Source of the DNA: an uncultured Ruminococcus sp.
GTDB lineage: Bacteria > Bacillota > Clostridia > Oscillospirales > Acutalibacteraceae
Assembly: GCA_900543095.1 (NCBI GenBank)
Contig: UQQD01000010.1
Span: 1 to 58,729, forward strand
Length of the DNA stretch: 58,729 bases
Direction: 5' to 3'
Below the pieces are notes generated by a model. That model ran no database searches, was not told the DNA's origin, and worked only from the letters and a program-made list of their open reading frames with translations. The translations under genes were made by a program, and so were the position numbers. Of the stretch, positions 1 through 8,805 are shown piece by piece; position 1 is the stretch's first letter, and each line of letters opens with the position of its first letter.

Positions 1-54
1 GAGCGTGTCGGCAAAGACAGAAAGCGTGCAAGCGTTTATCCTGTTGAGCAGTAA
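1..54 (+). CDS. rpmA: 50S ribosomal protein L27, C-terminal end (partial)
   Basis: The first 17 codons of the window, read in frame 1, encode ERVGKDRKRASVYPVEQ and stop at TAA. This matches the C-terminus of bacterial L27, which usually ends in a basic stretch followed by VSVYPV. L27 sits in the large ribosomal subunit near the peptidyl transferase centre. The assignment is strengthened by the neighbour: rpmA almost always precedes obgE in Firmicutes, often after rplU and ysxB. The gene begins outside the window, so its N-terminus cannot be judged. Confidence 0.88.
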   Translation, partial: ERVGKDRKRASVYPVEQ

Positions 55-68
55 TTACATTGCGTTTT

Positions 69-93
69 AGGGTGGATCTATTCCACCCTTTTT
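69..93 (+). terminator. intrinsic terminator after rpmA
   Basis: An 8-bp perfect stem (AGGGTGGA / TCCACCCT) with a 5-nt loop is followed by a T run. It lies 15 nt after the rpmA stop, so obgE probably depends on its own promoter. Confidence 0.85.
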
Positions 94-106
94 GTTTAAG
101 TAATCA

Positions 107-136
107 TTGATTAATATTAAATATATTTGATATACT
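107..136 (+). promoter_or_regulatory. sigma-A-type promoter for obgE
   Basis: TTGATT and TATACT are separated by 18 nt, with a TG one base before the -10 (extended -10). It lies between the rpmA terminator and obgE. Confidence 0.55.
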
Positions 137-187
137 AATACTGTCTAACGTACATCATTCCATATTACTTTTTTAGCGGAGAATACT

Positions 188-1459
188 ATGTTTGTAGATA
201 AAGCCAAAATAAAAATCAAAGCAGGCGACGGCGGCGACGGCGCAGTATCCTTTCACCGTGAAAAATATGTTGCCGCAGGCGGACCCGACGGCGGCGACGG
301 CGGCAGAGGCGGCAATGTCGTTTTTGTTGCCGATTCAAATCTTTCCACACTCGCCGATTTCCGTTATAAGCGTAAATATTCTGCCAAAAAGGGCGAAAAC
401 GGCAGAGGTGACCGCTGTAGGGGCAAAAACGCTGAGGATCTTATTATCCGAGTTCCTGTCGGAACAGTCATAAAAGAAGAGCAAAGCGGCAGAATACTCG
501 CCGACGTTTCCGATGATAAGCCCTATGTTGTAGCAAAAGGCGGCAAGGGCGGTTGGGGCAACCCTCATTTTGCAACCGCAGTTCGTCAGGTGCCTCGTTT
601 TGCAAAACCCGGACTTCCCGGTGAAGAGTTTGACGTCGTGCTTGAGCTTAAACTCCTTGCCGACGTGGGACTTGTCGGATTCCCAAACGTCGGAAAAAGC
701 ACCCTTGTTTCTGTAGTTTCTCAGGCAAAACCCGAAATAGCAAATTACCACTTCACAACCATAACTCCCGTGCTTGGAGTTGTGTCAATGGGCGAAGGCT
801 CGTCATTTGTAATGGCGGATATTCCGGGGCTTATTGAGGGTGCGTGGCAGGGAACAGGACTCGGTCATCAATTTTTGCGCCATGTTGAACGCTGTCGTAT
901 GCTTGTTCATATAGTTGACGTTTCGGGAAGTGAGGGCAGAGACCCTGTTGAAGATTTTGAAACAATAAACTCCGAGCTTGAAAAGTTCAACCCCGAGCTT
1001 GCAAAACGTCCTATGATTGTAGCGGGCAACAAATGCGATATGGCTACAGACGAACAAATTGCGAAGTTCAAAGAATATGTTGAGGGCAAAGGCTACGACT
1101 TTTTCCCGATAATGGCGGCAATACGCTATGATGTTGACCCGATGCTCAAAAAAATTCAGGAAATGCTCTCAAAGCTTCCGCCAATTTCAAAATACGAGGC
1201 TGAGCCTGCGCCTGTTGTAAAGGTTGAGGATTTTGACGATCATTCGGTAAATATCAAAAATGTAAACGGTATTTATACTGTGGAAGCCGACTGGCTTTTG
1301 CAGGTTATGAAAGGCATAAATTTTGACGATTACGAAAGCCTTAATTACTTTCAAAAGGTGCTTGTAAACGGCGGAGTTATTGACGCTCTTAGGGAAAAGG
1401 GCTGTAATGATGGCGATACCGTTTCGATTTATGACATTGAATTTGACTTTATGGAGTAA
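188..1459 (+). CDS. obgE: GTPase Obg/CgtA
   Basis: This is a P-loop GTPase of the Obg family, which acts in large-subunit ribosome assembly and stress control. The N-terminal Obg fold (about residues 1-158) has its typical glycine-rich repeats (AGDGGDGA, GGPDGGDGGRGG). The G domain follows with G1 GFPNVGKST at 164-172, G3 DIPGLIEG from D211 and G4 NKCD near 280. A C-terminal OCT domain fills about 350-423. Length is normal for Firmicutes. The ATG at 188 has a GCGGAG ribosome site 5-10 nt upstream. It is followed by mrnC after 9 nt, so the two are probably cotranscribed. Confidence 0.97.
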   Translation: MFVDKAKIKIKAGDGGDGAVSFHREKYVAAGGPDGGDGGRGGNVVFVADSNLSTLADFRYKRKYSAKKGENGRGDRCRGKNAEDLIIRVPVGTVIKEEQSGRILADVSDDKPYVVAKGGKGGWGNPHFATAVRQVPRFAKPGLPGEEFDVVLELKLLADVGLVGFPNVGKSTLVSVVSQAKPEIANYHFTTITPVLGVVSMGEGSSFVMADIPGLIEGAWQGTGLGHQFLRHVERCRMLVHIVDVSGSEGRDPVEDFETINSELEKFNPELAKRPMIVAGNKCDMATDEQIAKFKEYVEGKGYDFFPIMAAIRYDVDPMLKKIQEMLSKLPPISKYEAEPAPVVKVEDFDDHSVNIKNVNGIYTVEADWLLQVMKGINFDDYESLNYFQKVLVNGGVIDALREKGCNDGDTVSIYDIEFDFME

Positions 1460-1468
1460 GGCAAAAGT

Positions 1469-1873
1469 ATGGAAAATATAGCAAAATCGCACACAAAAGC
1501 CGATGAAATATCACCGCTTACGCTTGCGTTTGTCGGCGACGGAGTATATGATTTGCTCGTAAGGGATTATCTTGTAAATAACGCAAATCGTCCCGTGGGA
1601 GAGCTTAACAAAATTAAAGTCAGCTTTGTGAATTGTAAAAGTCAGGCGCAATATGCTCAAATGCTTTTGCCGCACCTGAGTATAAAGGAAACCGCAATAT
1701 ATAAACGGGGGAGAAATGCGGCGCCGAAATGCATTGCAAAAAACGGCTCGGTTGCCGATTATCACAGTGCAACGGGGCTTGAAAGTCTGTTCGGTTATCT
1801 TCACCTTAACGGCGAAGAAAGCAGGGTAGAAGAGCTGTTTGAGTTAATTATACATAGTTCAATAAACAAATAG
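1469..1873 (+). CDS. mrnC: Mini-ribonuclease III
   Basis: This 134-residue protein consists of a single RNase III catalytic domain and lacks the double-stranded RNA-binding domain of full RNase III, as expected for Mini-III, which matures 23S rRNA ends in Gram-positives. The signature LAFVGDGVYDLLVRDYL near residue 19 carries the catalytic aspartate. The LHLNGEESRVEELF region near the C-terminus supplies further acidic residues. It sits 9 nt after obgE and 21 nt before a YitT-type gene. In many Firmicutes mrnC is instead beside cysS, so this linkage is a local arrangement. Confidence 0.93.
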   Translation: MENIAKSHTKADEISPLTLAFVGDGVYDLLVRDYLVNNANRPVGELNKIKVSFVNCKSQAQYAQMLLPHLSIKETAIYKRGRNAAPKCIAKNGSVADYHSATGLESLFGYLHLNGEESRVEELFELIIHSSINK

Positions 1874-1894
1874 TTTCAGAAAGGACAGTTTGCA

Positions 1895-2761
1895 ATGAAG
1901 CTGAAAGCTGATAATGTAAAAACAACAGTATTGGATTATCTGATAATCGCAGCCGGCGCAATAATTTACGCCTTATCTGTTGTTGTGTTCACCTCGGCAA
2001 ACAACATTGCGCCGGGTGGCTTTACGGGTATCGCAACAATGCTTAATTACCTGTTTTCTGTTCCGATCGGTATGTTTATTTTCATTATGAACATACCTTT
2101 GTTTATTTGGGGAGCATACGAAAACGGAATTAAATTCCTTACGAAAACAATAGTGGGAACGCTTTTGGTGTCAGTAGCAATAGATGTACTTACGCCGATT
2201 ATGCCGGTATACAAGGGTGATACGATTCTCGCTGCAATATTCGGCGGAATTCTTAACGGCGCAGGGCTGGGAATTATATTTTACCGTGGAGGCTCAACGG
2301 GCGGAACGGATATTATCGCCGTAAATCTTCACAAGCATTTTCCGTTTCTGTCAAACGGAAAGATAATTATGCTGACGGATATAGTAGTTCTTGCCGTAGC
2401 GTGTTTTGTATATCACAGCCTTGAAAGCGCATTATACGCAGGAATAGCAATATTTGTGAGTATTCGTGTAATTGACGCAATTTCTTACGGAACATCAAGA
2501 GGAAACGGAAAGCTGATGTTCATTATAACAAACAAAAGCGATGAGGTAACCGCAGTAATACTTAATAACCTCAAGCGCGGAGTTACGCTGCTCGACGGCG
2601 AAGGAGCCTACAGCGGCGAAAAAAAGCGGGTAATTATGTGTGCCGTCCGTCCTCAGCAGGTTTTTAAAATAACTAAAGGCATAAAAAATATAGACCGCAG
2701 TGCATTTATAATTGTAACTACCGCAGGAGCAATACAGGGTGTTGGATTTGCAAAGGAATAA
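1895..2761 (+). CDS. YitT family membrane protein (DUF161/DUF2179)
   Basis: A 288-residue polytopic protein of the YitT family, function unknown. The first about 200 residues hold five or six hydrophobic segments and the family-typical stretches APGGFTGIA and YRGGSTGGTDIIA. The last about 80 residues form the soluble DUF2179 domain, with VTLLDGEGAYSGEKKRVIMC and a final TTAGAIQGVGF. Length is usual for the family. An AAAGGA ribosome site precedes the ATG. It is the last gene before an intergenic promoter, so it is likely the tail of the obgE transcript. Confidence 0.9.
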   Translation: MKLKADNVKTTVLDYLIIAAGAIIYALSVVVFTSANNIAPGGFTGIATMLNYLFSVPIGMFIFIMNIPLFIWGAYENGIKFLTKTIVGTLLVSVAIDVLTPIMPVYKGDTILAAIFGGILNGAGLGIIFYRGGSTGGTDIIAVNLHKHFPFLSNGKIIMLTDIVVLAVACFVYHSLESALYAGIAIFVSIRVIDAISYGTSRGNGKLMFIITNKSDEVTAVILNNLKRGVTLLDGEGAYSGEKKRVIMCAVRPQQVFKITKGIKNIDRSAFIIVTTAGAIQGVGFAKE

Positions 2762-2795
2762 TTGTATATTGTTTGTAAATTTTTATTTTGAATCA

Positions 2796-2824
2796 TTGAC
2801 GTCATAAATTATAAGATGTACAAT
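2796..2824 (+). promoter_or_regulatory. sigma-A-type promoter
   Basis: TTGACG and TACAAT are separated by exactly 17 nt. Shortly downstream (2834-2848) lies a small perfect hairpin, AAGCTC-CAA-GAGCTT, in the leader of the 4Fe-4S gene; this could be an operator or leader element. Confidence 0.65.
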
Positions 2825-2938
2825 TATGTTGCAAAGCTCCAAGAGCTTCAGGTTGAGTTTTATTATCTGTAAAATCCACCCTAACCGGTGAACTTTTGCA
2901 ATAAAAAGCATATCTAATAATAATTTTCGGGTGAGGTA

Positions 2939-3805
2939 ATGAAAGGTAAAAATAACAGCCGCATGAAAAAATATTTGACTCCAATCGTTATGCTTGTAAT
3001 ATTTGAAGCGGTTGCGGTGACGCTTTGGCTAACGCTTGACAACATATTTTATCTGTTTAATTTCAGTTATATCGGCATTTCGCTTGCGCTTGGACTCGCA
3101 TTATTTGCAAATCATAAGCCCTACGCACGTCATTTGGTTCAATTTTTAGTCGGAAGCTATATGCTTGTGTATCTCGGAATCATTTCGGGTGAAAATATGC
3201 AGATTGAAGGCTTTTGGTACTATCTGTTCCTCGGTGTTTTTGAAGCGGCGACCATACATTACGCAGTGGCAAAAATTTTCGGTCCGTTGGTTTTCGGACG
3301 AGGCTGGTGCGGATATGCGTGCTGGACAGCTATGATATTGGACCTTCTTCCGTACAAAACTCCTCAAAAGCCGCGAAAAAAGCTTGGGTTTATTCGCTAT
3401 ATTGTTTTTGCTCTGTCGTTTGTTTTTGTAGTATCTCTGTTCATCTTTGATATTGAGCAAAAAGATATGATAATGTGGTACAGCTTTTTAATCGGCAACG
3501 CAATATATTATGCAGTAGGAATAATTCTTGCATTTGTTTTTAAAGACAACCGAGCGTTTTGCAAATACATATGTCCCGTTACCGTATTTCTCAAACCTAT
3601 GAGTTATTTTTCACTTTTCCGTGTAAAAGTTGATGAAAAGAAGTGCATTTCATGCGGCAAGTGTCTAAAGGCTTGTCCTATGAACGTTGAGGTCAACAAC
3701 AATTCACGCAAACGAAAAAACGGCACGGAATGTATTTTATGTATGAAATGTGTTGAGGAATGTCCCGTAAACGCACTTGACGGCTTTACAAAAAAAGAAA
3801 AGTAA
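2939..3805 (+). CDS. Polytopic 4Fe-4S ferredoxin-type membrane protein (NapH/NosR-like)
   Basis: A 288-residue membrane protein with about five transmembrane segments. The motif FGRGWCGYACWTAM near residue 120 is typical of the NapH/MauN/NosR polyferredoxin group. Two C-terminal 4Fe-4S clusters are visible as CISCGKCLKACP and CILCMKCVEECP, each CX2CX2CX3CP. It is expected to move electrons across or along the membrane, but no partner oxidoreductase is adjacent, so its partner is unknown. The ATG at 2939 has GGTGAGG very close upstream. An alternative ATG at 2963 lacks a good ribosome site. A single-gene unit is implied by its own promoter and terminator. Confidence 0.88.
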   Translation: MKGKNNSRMKKYLTPIVMLVIFEAVAVTLWLTLDNIFYLFNFSYIGISLALGLALFANHKPYARHLVQFLVGSYMLVYLGIISGENMQIEGFWYYLFLGVFEAATIHYAVAKIFGPLVFGRGWCGYACWTAMILDLLPYKTPQKPRKKLGFIRYIVFALSFVFVVSLFIFDIEQKDMIMWYSFLIGNAIYYAVGIILAFVFKDNRAFCKYICPVTVFLKPMSYFSLFRVKVDEKKCISCGKCLKACPMNVEVNNNSRKRKNGTECILCMKCVEECPVNALDGFTKKEK

Positions 3806-3826
3806 AATTCGATAAAACAAAAATTC

Positions 3827-3879
3827 AGCACCCTCAGAGCTTGAGCGATTCAGGTTGCAGCTCTGTAAGGGTGCTTTTT
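3827..3879 (+). terminator. long intrinsic terminator
   Basis: Arms AGCACCCT/AGGGTGCT (8 bp) enclose a second helix CAGAGCT/AGCTCTG, with a 2-nt bulge between them. A T run follows at 3875-3879. It ends the 4Fe-4S unit between convergent genes. Confidence 0.85.
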
Positions 3880-3892
3880 AATCATAATAATT

Positions 3893-4927
3893 TTATTTTC
3901 TTTCTTTAAATACCCATTTTCTTTGAAGCGTGTAGTTTACCGCCCACAAAAGCACGTCAACTATCGCTTTGGTTATCGTAACGGGAATAGGGACAAACGA
4001 TAAGAGCGAAACGATAACGGAGCTTGTACACATTATTCCCAAAAACAGAATTACAAATCTCCATACCTGACCTTTAAGATCACCGTTGTTTTTAAAAATC
4101 ACCTTTCGGTTTATCAAAAAGTTTATTCCGCCCGATATAATCCTCGCAAGCACAGTTGCAAGAATAACATTAATTGCAAGCGAGGAGGGCAAAAGGTAGG
4201 TTATTACCGTAAACAGGATAAGATCTATCAGAGCACAACCGATTGACGCCGTCGCAAACCTGAGCGGAGTTGCATATATGAGATATGTGTCTTTAATAAC
4301 CCTGTAATCGCTTTTTTTGTTTTCCGAATAGTCGGCAACAATACTTATATTATATATAGGGATTTTTTTGTCGGCGCAGTGTGTTAAAAAATTCATATCA
4401 TAGTCAAAGCGTCTGCCCTTTGTGCTTACCGCAAGTTCATAAAGATAATTCGGAATCCCCCTCAAACCCGTTTGGGTGTCCTTACAGCTTACTCCCGTTA
4501 TAATTTTAAAGTATGCCGAAGAAAGCCTGCTTCCGAATCTTATTCCGAAAGGAGCGTTTGACTTTTTAATATCACGTTTGCCCAGCACAAGGCAGTCGGG
4601 GCGTAAATCCATAGCTCTTGCAATCTTCATAACGTCCTCTGCACGGTGCTGACCGTCCGAATCAACGGTTATATAGCCCTTTATGTTATACAGCTTGTTG
4701 TGAGCGTATTTTATGCCCGCCTTAACGCTTATGCCCTTGCCTTCGTTCTTCTCAAGCTTTATGATATGGCACCCCATACTGAGCATTTCGGCAAGATATT
4801 GCCTTGACAGCTTAACACCGTCGTTTACGATAACAATATTATCGGCGCCGAGTTCACACAACCGTCTGCACAATTTCAGGGTGCTTACGGTTTCATAGTA
4901 GATGGTAATTATAACAGCGTAGTTCAT
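3893..4927 (-). CDS. GT2 glycosyltransferase fused to GtrA-like membrane domain
   Basis: A 344-residue protein. About residues 1-215 form a GT-A fold of the DPM1/GT2 type, with VDSDGQ as the metal-binding DXD region and DTQTGLRG downstream. About residues 220-344 contain four transmembrane helices of the GtrA family (MINRKVIFKN... ending in VNYTLQRKWVFKERK). Such fusions transfer sugars to polyprenyl phosphate and flip or present them for envelope glycosylation. I chose the ATG at 4927 because CAGGAG lies 8 nt upstream; an upstream in-frame extension of 40 codons has no ribosome site. It stands alone and converges with the 4Fe-4S gene. Confidence 0.9.
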   Translation of the reverse strand: MNYAVIITIYYETVSTLKLCRRLCELGADNIVIVNDGVKLSRQYLAEMLSMGCHIIKLEKNEGKGISVKAGIKYAHNKLYNIKGYITVDSDGQHRAEDVMKIARAMDLRPDCLVLGKRDIKKSNAPFGIRFGSRLSSAYFKIITGVSCKDTQTGLRGIPNYLYELAVSTKGRRFDYDMNFLTHCADKKIPIYNISIVADYSENKKSDYRVIKDTYLIYATPLRFATASIGCALIDLILFTVITYLLPSSLAINVILATVLARIISGGINFLINRKVIFKNNGDLKGQVWRFVILFLGIMCTSSVIVSLLSFVPIPVTITKAIVDVLLWAVNYTLQRKWVFKERK

Positions 4928-5008
4928 ACAAATTCTCCTGTAGATATATCCTATTATATTGAAGCAGAGCTTTGCTTTGCTCAAAAAATCGGGGACATTC
5001 ACACTTAG

Positions 5009-5037
5009 ATTATACAGCAACTCATATCTAATTACAA
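5009..5037 (-). promoter_or_regulatory. sigma-A-type promoter for the GT2-GtrA gene
   Basis: On the minus strand, TTGTAA (5037-5032) and TATAAT (5014-5009) are 17 nt apart, leaving a leader of about 75 nt. Confidence 0.6.
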
Positions 5038-5080
5038 TATCCGCCAAATGTAAAAAAACAATAAAAATTTCAAAAAACTA

Positions 5081-5109
5081 TTTAAATTGTCATCATTAAA
5101 TGGTATAAT
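5081..5109 (+). promoter_or_regulatory. extended -10 promoter for the alpha-amylase gene
   Basis: TGGTATAAT is a perfect extended -10 (5101-5109). The -35 region is poor (TTTAAA at 17-nt spacing), as is common when the extended -10 is present. Confidence 0.6.
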
Positions 5110-5142
5110 GTATTTAAAATTAACGAAAGACGGTGATTGTAT

Positions 5143-7137
5143 TTGTATAAAAGAATAATAGCCTCGATTTTATCACTGCTGATGCTTACGTCAACAGCGG
5201 TATATTTTTCCGGCTGTAATGAAACTCCGGTTGATTCTACCGATTACAAAACTTCCGAAAAGGTAGAAAACGGAGCAATATTACAGGCTTTCTGCTGGGA
5301 TTTTAACACGATAAAAAAATCAATGGCAGACATAGCCGCCGCAGGTTTTTCAGCCGTGCAAACCTCTCCGATTAACGAATGTCTTGTGGGTGAAGACGGA
5401 GGAATGGAGCTTTACGGCAACGGCAAATGGTATTATCATTATCAGCCCACTGACTTTAAGATAGGCAACTATCAGCTCGGAACACGTGACGAATTCAAGG
5501 CAATGTGTGATGAAGCCGAAAAGTACGGCGTCAAGGTAATTGTAGATATAATTGCAAACCATACCACGCCTCAGACAGACAAGGTAAGCAAAGACCTTAT
5601 TGAAGCAGGCGGCGGCAGCCTTGAAACGCTGTATCACAAGGGCAACGCACACGACCTTATCGATTACAGCAACCGTCTTGACTGCACCACATACAAAATG
5701 GGCGGATTACCCGATATAAACACTGAACGCACGTCTTTCCAGGACTATTTTATTGATTTTGTCAATGATTGTATAGCCTGCGGAGCAGACGGCTTCCGTT
5801 ATGATACAGCAAAGCATATCGGACTTCCCGACGATCCAAAGGAGGACGACGGTTTTAAAAACAATTTCTGGGAACGTGTTACAAAAGAAATTGATAAAGC
5901 CGATGATATGTTCATCTACGGCGAGGTATTGCAGGGTAACAACGACCGCATTGCCGATTATATAAATGAGATAGGTCGCACAACCTCAAGCACCTACGGA
6001 AGCAAGATTCGAGCCGCAATCGAAAACAATATAGTTGATACAAGCGCCGTAAAAGAATATTGGCTCGGCGATGCACCGCTTAATATGGTAACATGGGTTG
6101 AATCGCACGATAATTACATAAACGACGGCACTTGGGCGCAGCTTACAAAGGATCAGGTCATTCTCGGCTGGTCAATCATTACATCACGCAAGGACGGAAC
6201 TCCGCTGTTTTTCTCACGTCCGTACAACAGCTCAATAGAGGACGAATGGGGAATGAACCGCATAGGCGTTCAGGGCGACGATATGTACAAGGACAGCCGT
6301 GTGTCTGCCGTGAACTTCTTCCGCACCGCAATGATCGGCGAGGACGAAAACCTTGTAAACCCCGATATGGATTCATCGGTTCTGATGATAGAAAGAGGCA
6401 AGAAGGGTGTTGTAATAGTAAACACCATAGGCGAAAAGGAAGTAAACTTCGAAACAAATCTTGCCGACGGAAAATATATCGACCGCGTTGATAATAAGAC
6501 AGAATACACCGTCAAGGGCGGAAAACTGACATGTGATACAAAGCTTCCGTCAAATTCCGTAACAGTTCTTTATAACGACGGTTACACAAGCTATGCACCG
6601 CAGGCAAATGTCGGCGTAGCCGACGGTACAAAATTCAACATTGAGGGCAATACGGTTGACGTTTCTCTCACACTCACCAACGCCGAAAACGGTACCTATA
6701 CAATAAACGGCGCAGGTGAAAACACATTTACCGACGGCGATAAGGTAACGCTCACACCCGATAACGACGGTATAGCAACGCTTGAGCTTACCGCCGAAAA
6801 CGCTCAGGGCGTTTCGACCTATGAAAAGCTTGTTTTCACACTTAAGCAAAGCTATCAGATATCAAAAGGAACAACGGTGTATTTCCAAAAGCCCGATACG
6901 GGTGACTGGGACGATGATATATACGCCTATGTTTATGATGACGATATAAATGAAAACGACTCCTGGCCGGGAATTGAAATGGAAAAAGAATCCGACGGCA
7001 AATACAGCTACACCTTTGTTAATGATTGGAATAACCCGTATATAATCTTTAACGACGGCGGAGCAACCGACGGTGTTCAATATCCCGAAGGTCAAGGTCT
7101 TAAGGTTGAGCCTGATAAGGTATATACAGTAAAATAA
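5143..7137 (+). CDS. Lipoprotein alpha-amylase (GH13) with C-terminal starch-binding-like module
   Basis: A secreted, membrane-anchored alpha-amylase that hydrolyses internal alpha-1,4 bonds of starch or maltodextrin. The lipoprotein signal ends at FSG-C25. The GH13 barrel follows, with H140 in DIIANHT, nucleophile D221 in GFRYDTAKH, acid/base E261 in YGEVL and D323 in ESHDN. About residues 490-570 look like an Ig-like linker. The last about 85 residues (TVYFQKPDTGDWDDDIYAY onward, with WPGIEM and YIIFND) resemble a CBM26-type starch-binding module. I chose TTG at 5143 because GGTGAT sits 5 nt upstream; TTG at 5137 overlaps that site. SseB-like gene follows after 15 nt. Confidence 0.93.
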   Translation: MYKRIIASILSLLMLTSTAVYFSGCNETPVDSTDYKTSEKVENGAILQAFCWDFNTIKKSMADIAAAGFSAVQTSPINECLVGEDGGMELYGNGKWYYHYQPTDFKIGNYQLGTRDEFKAMCDEAEKYGVKVIVDIIANHTTPQTDKVSKDLIEAGGGSLETLYHKGNAHDLIDYSNRLDCTTYKMGGLPDINTERTSFQDYFIDFVNDCIACGADGFRYDTAKHIGLPDDPKEDDGFKNNFWERVTKEIDKADDMFIYGEVLQGNNDRIADYINEIGRTTSSTYGSKIRAAIENNIVDTSAVKEYWLGDAPLNMVTWVESHDNYINDGTWAQLTKDQVILGWSIITSRKDGTPLFFSRPYNSSIEDEWGMNRIGVQGDDMYKDSRVSAVNFFRTAMIGEDENLVNPDMDSSVLMIERGKKGVVIVNTIGEKEVNFETNLADGKYIDRVDNKTEYTVKGGKLTCDTKLPSNSVTVLYNDGYTSYAPQANVGVADGTKFNIEGNTVDVSLTLTNAENGTYTINGAGENTFTDGDKVTLTPDNDGIATLELTAENAQGVSTYEKLVFTLKQSYQISKGTTVYFQKPDTGDWDDDIYAYVYDDDINENDSWPGIEMEKESDGKYSYTFVNDWNNPYIIFNDGGATDGVQYPEGQGLKVEPDKVYTVK

Positions 7138-7152
7138 GTTTTGGAGACAATT

Positions 7153-7977
7153 ATGAGCGAATTAAAAAATGTTAAAATGGAAGGAAGCAAAGTTCCTGCC
7201 GAAAAAATAACAAATCCCGAGCTTTGCGCTGCGATTGAAAAAATGCAGTCGGAGGGCAGTAAAGAAAACATTAACGCAATGATTAACGAAGTTGTAAAAG
7301 CAAAGTTTATTCTTCCCGCAAAGGTTGAGAGTATTCCCAAAGCCGAAACCAAGAACGGCAGAACAATTATGGGAAACACAACTCAAGTGCAGTTCCGCCT
7401 GCTTGAAAACGGCAACAAAGAAAAGTTCTTCGGAGCGTTTACCGATATAAGCGAGCTTAACAAATGGAACGGCAACGAGCAGGCAAACAAGGTCGTAACC
7501 GATTTTGACAGTCTTGCACAAATGGTTACCGATCCAAAAGCCGGCGTACTCGGTTTTGTAATCAATCCGTTCGGCAAAAGCGTGACCTTCCCAAAGCCTA
7601 TGGTGCTTTCAATCAAGCAACAGCGTGATTATCTCAGAATGAAGTCGCACAAGACTATTGAGCCGGGTTCGCCCGTTCAGCTCGGTGACCCAAAGGAATA
7701 TCCCATTGACCTTATGGCGGCGCTCATCAATCACTTCAGCACCGAACCGCTTGTAAACGCCGCATACCTTAGAATGGTCGAGCAAAACGGACTTAAGAGC
7801 TACCTTATTGTAGTTGATTTTGTCGGCGATACCGAGCATACGTTTGATGCAATCTCAGATGTTGCAAAGCCGTTCCTTGATGATGAAGTTCAGCTTTCAA
7901 TGATGCCGTATTCAATGGAATTCGGCAGAACCGCAGTGAAGGGAATAGAGCCGTTCTACAAAAAGAAGTCTGAATAA
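7153..7977 (+). CDS. SseB family protein
   Basis: A 274-residue soluble protein with an SseB-like N-terminal domain (about 20-125, including VQFRLLENGNKEKFFGAFTD and GFVINPFGKSVTF) and an SseB C-terminal-like domain (about 150-270). SseB was named for enhanced serine sensitivity in E. coli; its biochemical role is not established. I chose ATG 7153, with GGAGA 6 nt upstream, over an upstream TTG at 7141. It is probably cotranscribed with the amylase gene, but a functional link is not evident from sequence. Confidence 0.8.
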   Translation: MSELKNVKMEGSKVPAEKITNPELCAAIEKMQSEGSKENINAMINEVVKAKFILPAKVESIPKAETKNGRTIMGNTTQVQFRLLENGNKEKFFGAFTDISELNKWNGNEQANKVVTDFDSLAQMVTDPKAGVLGFVINPFGKSVTFPKPMVLSIKQQRDYLRMKSHKTIEPGSPVQLGDPKEYPIDLMAALINHFSTEPLVNAAYLRMVEQNGLKSYLIVVDFVGDTEHTFDAISDVAKPFLDDEVQLSMMPYSMEFGRTAVKGIEPFYKKKSE

Positions 7978-7993
7978 TTTTTACCGCAGGAAA

Positions 7994-8024
7994 TACCCCC
8001 GAAAGACCAAACCTTTCGGGGGTA
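7994..8024. terminator. bidirectional hairpin between convergent genes
   Basis: A perfect 12-bp stem (TACCCCCGAAAG / CTTTCGGGGGTA) with a 7-nt loop lies between the stops of the SseB-like gene and hisF. T runs on either side are weak, so it may act mainly as a barrier and 3'-end stabiliser. Confidence 0.7.
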
Positions 8025-8035
8025 ATGTTGTTTAT

Positions 8036-8791
8036 CTACATTCTTACGGGAATACCTTTTTTGTTAAGGTATTCTTTTAACTGCGGTATCGGTATTTCTC
8101 CGAAATGGAAAAGCGAAGCCGCAAGCACTGCGTCGGCTTTTCCTGCGGTGAGTGCGTCATAAAAATGCTCAAGCGCACCTGCGCCGCCGCTTGCAATAAC
8201 GGGTATGTTTACTCTTTCCGACACGGCCTTAGTCAGCGCAATATCATATCCATTTTTTTGACCGTCCTCGTCCATACTTGTCAATAAAATTTCGCCTGCG
8301 CCCAGCTGTTCACATTTTACAGCCCATTCAACAGCGTCAATTCCCATAGGCTTGCGCCCGCCGTTTATATAAACCTCCCAGCTTTTGCCGTTCCTTTTTG
8401 CGTCAATAGCGGCAACAACGCATTGACTGCCGAATTTATAAGCCGCCTCGCTTATAAGCTCAGGGCGATAAACTGCTGCGGAATTTACAGACACCTTATC
8501 TGCGCCTGCTCTTAAAAGTAAGTTAAAATCATCAACGGTTCTTATTCCTCCGCCGACAGTAAACGGGATAAAGATTGAGTTTGCAACCTTTTCCACCATA
8601 TCGACAGTAATGTTTCTTGAATCGCTTGAAGCGGTAATATCGAGAAACACAAGCTCGTCTGCGCCCTGCTTGTCATATTGCTTTGCACATTCAACAGGAT
8701 CGCCTGCGTCAACAAGGTCAACAAAGCTCATACCCTTAACAACTCTGCCGTTTTTAACATCAAGGCAGGGAATTATTCTTTTTGCATACAT
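8036..8791 (-). CDS. hisF: Imidazole glycerol phosphate synthase subunit HisF
   Basis: This is the cyclase subunit of imidazole glycerol phosphate synthase in histidine synthesis. It uses ammonia from HisH and PRFAR to form IGP and AICAR. The TIM barrel shows catalytic Asp in IIPCLDVKNGRVVKG near residue 11 and the second Asp in VAAIDAKRNG near 130, plus phosphate-binding VGGGIR and ASGGAG. At 251 residues it is of normal length. It follows hisH after 14 nt on the minus strand. No other his gene is in the window. Confidence 0.97.
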   Translation of the reverse strand: MYAKRIIPCLDVKNGRVVKGMSFVDLVDAGDPVECAKQYDKQGADELVFLDITASSDSRNITVDMVEKVANSIFIPFTVGGGIRTVDDFNLLLRAGADKVSVNSAAVYRPELISEAAYKFGSQCVVAAIDAKRNGKSWEVYINGGRKPMGIDAVEWAVKCEQLGAGEILLTSMDEDGQKNGYDIALTKAVSERVNIPVIASGGAGALEHFYDALTAGKADAVLAASLFHFGEIPIPQLKEYLNKKGIPVRM

Positions 8792-8805
8792 AATATTTAC
8801 CCCCC

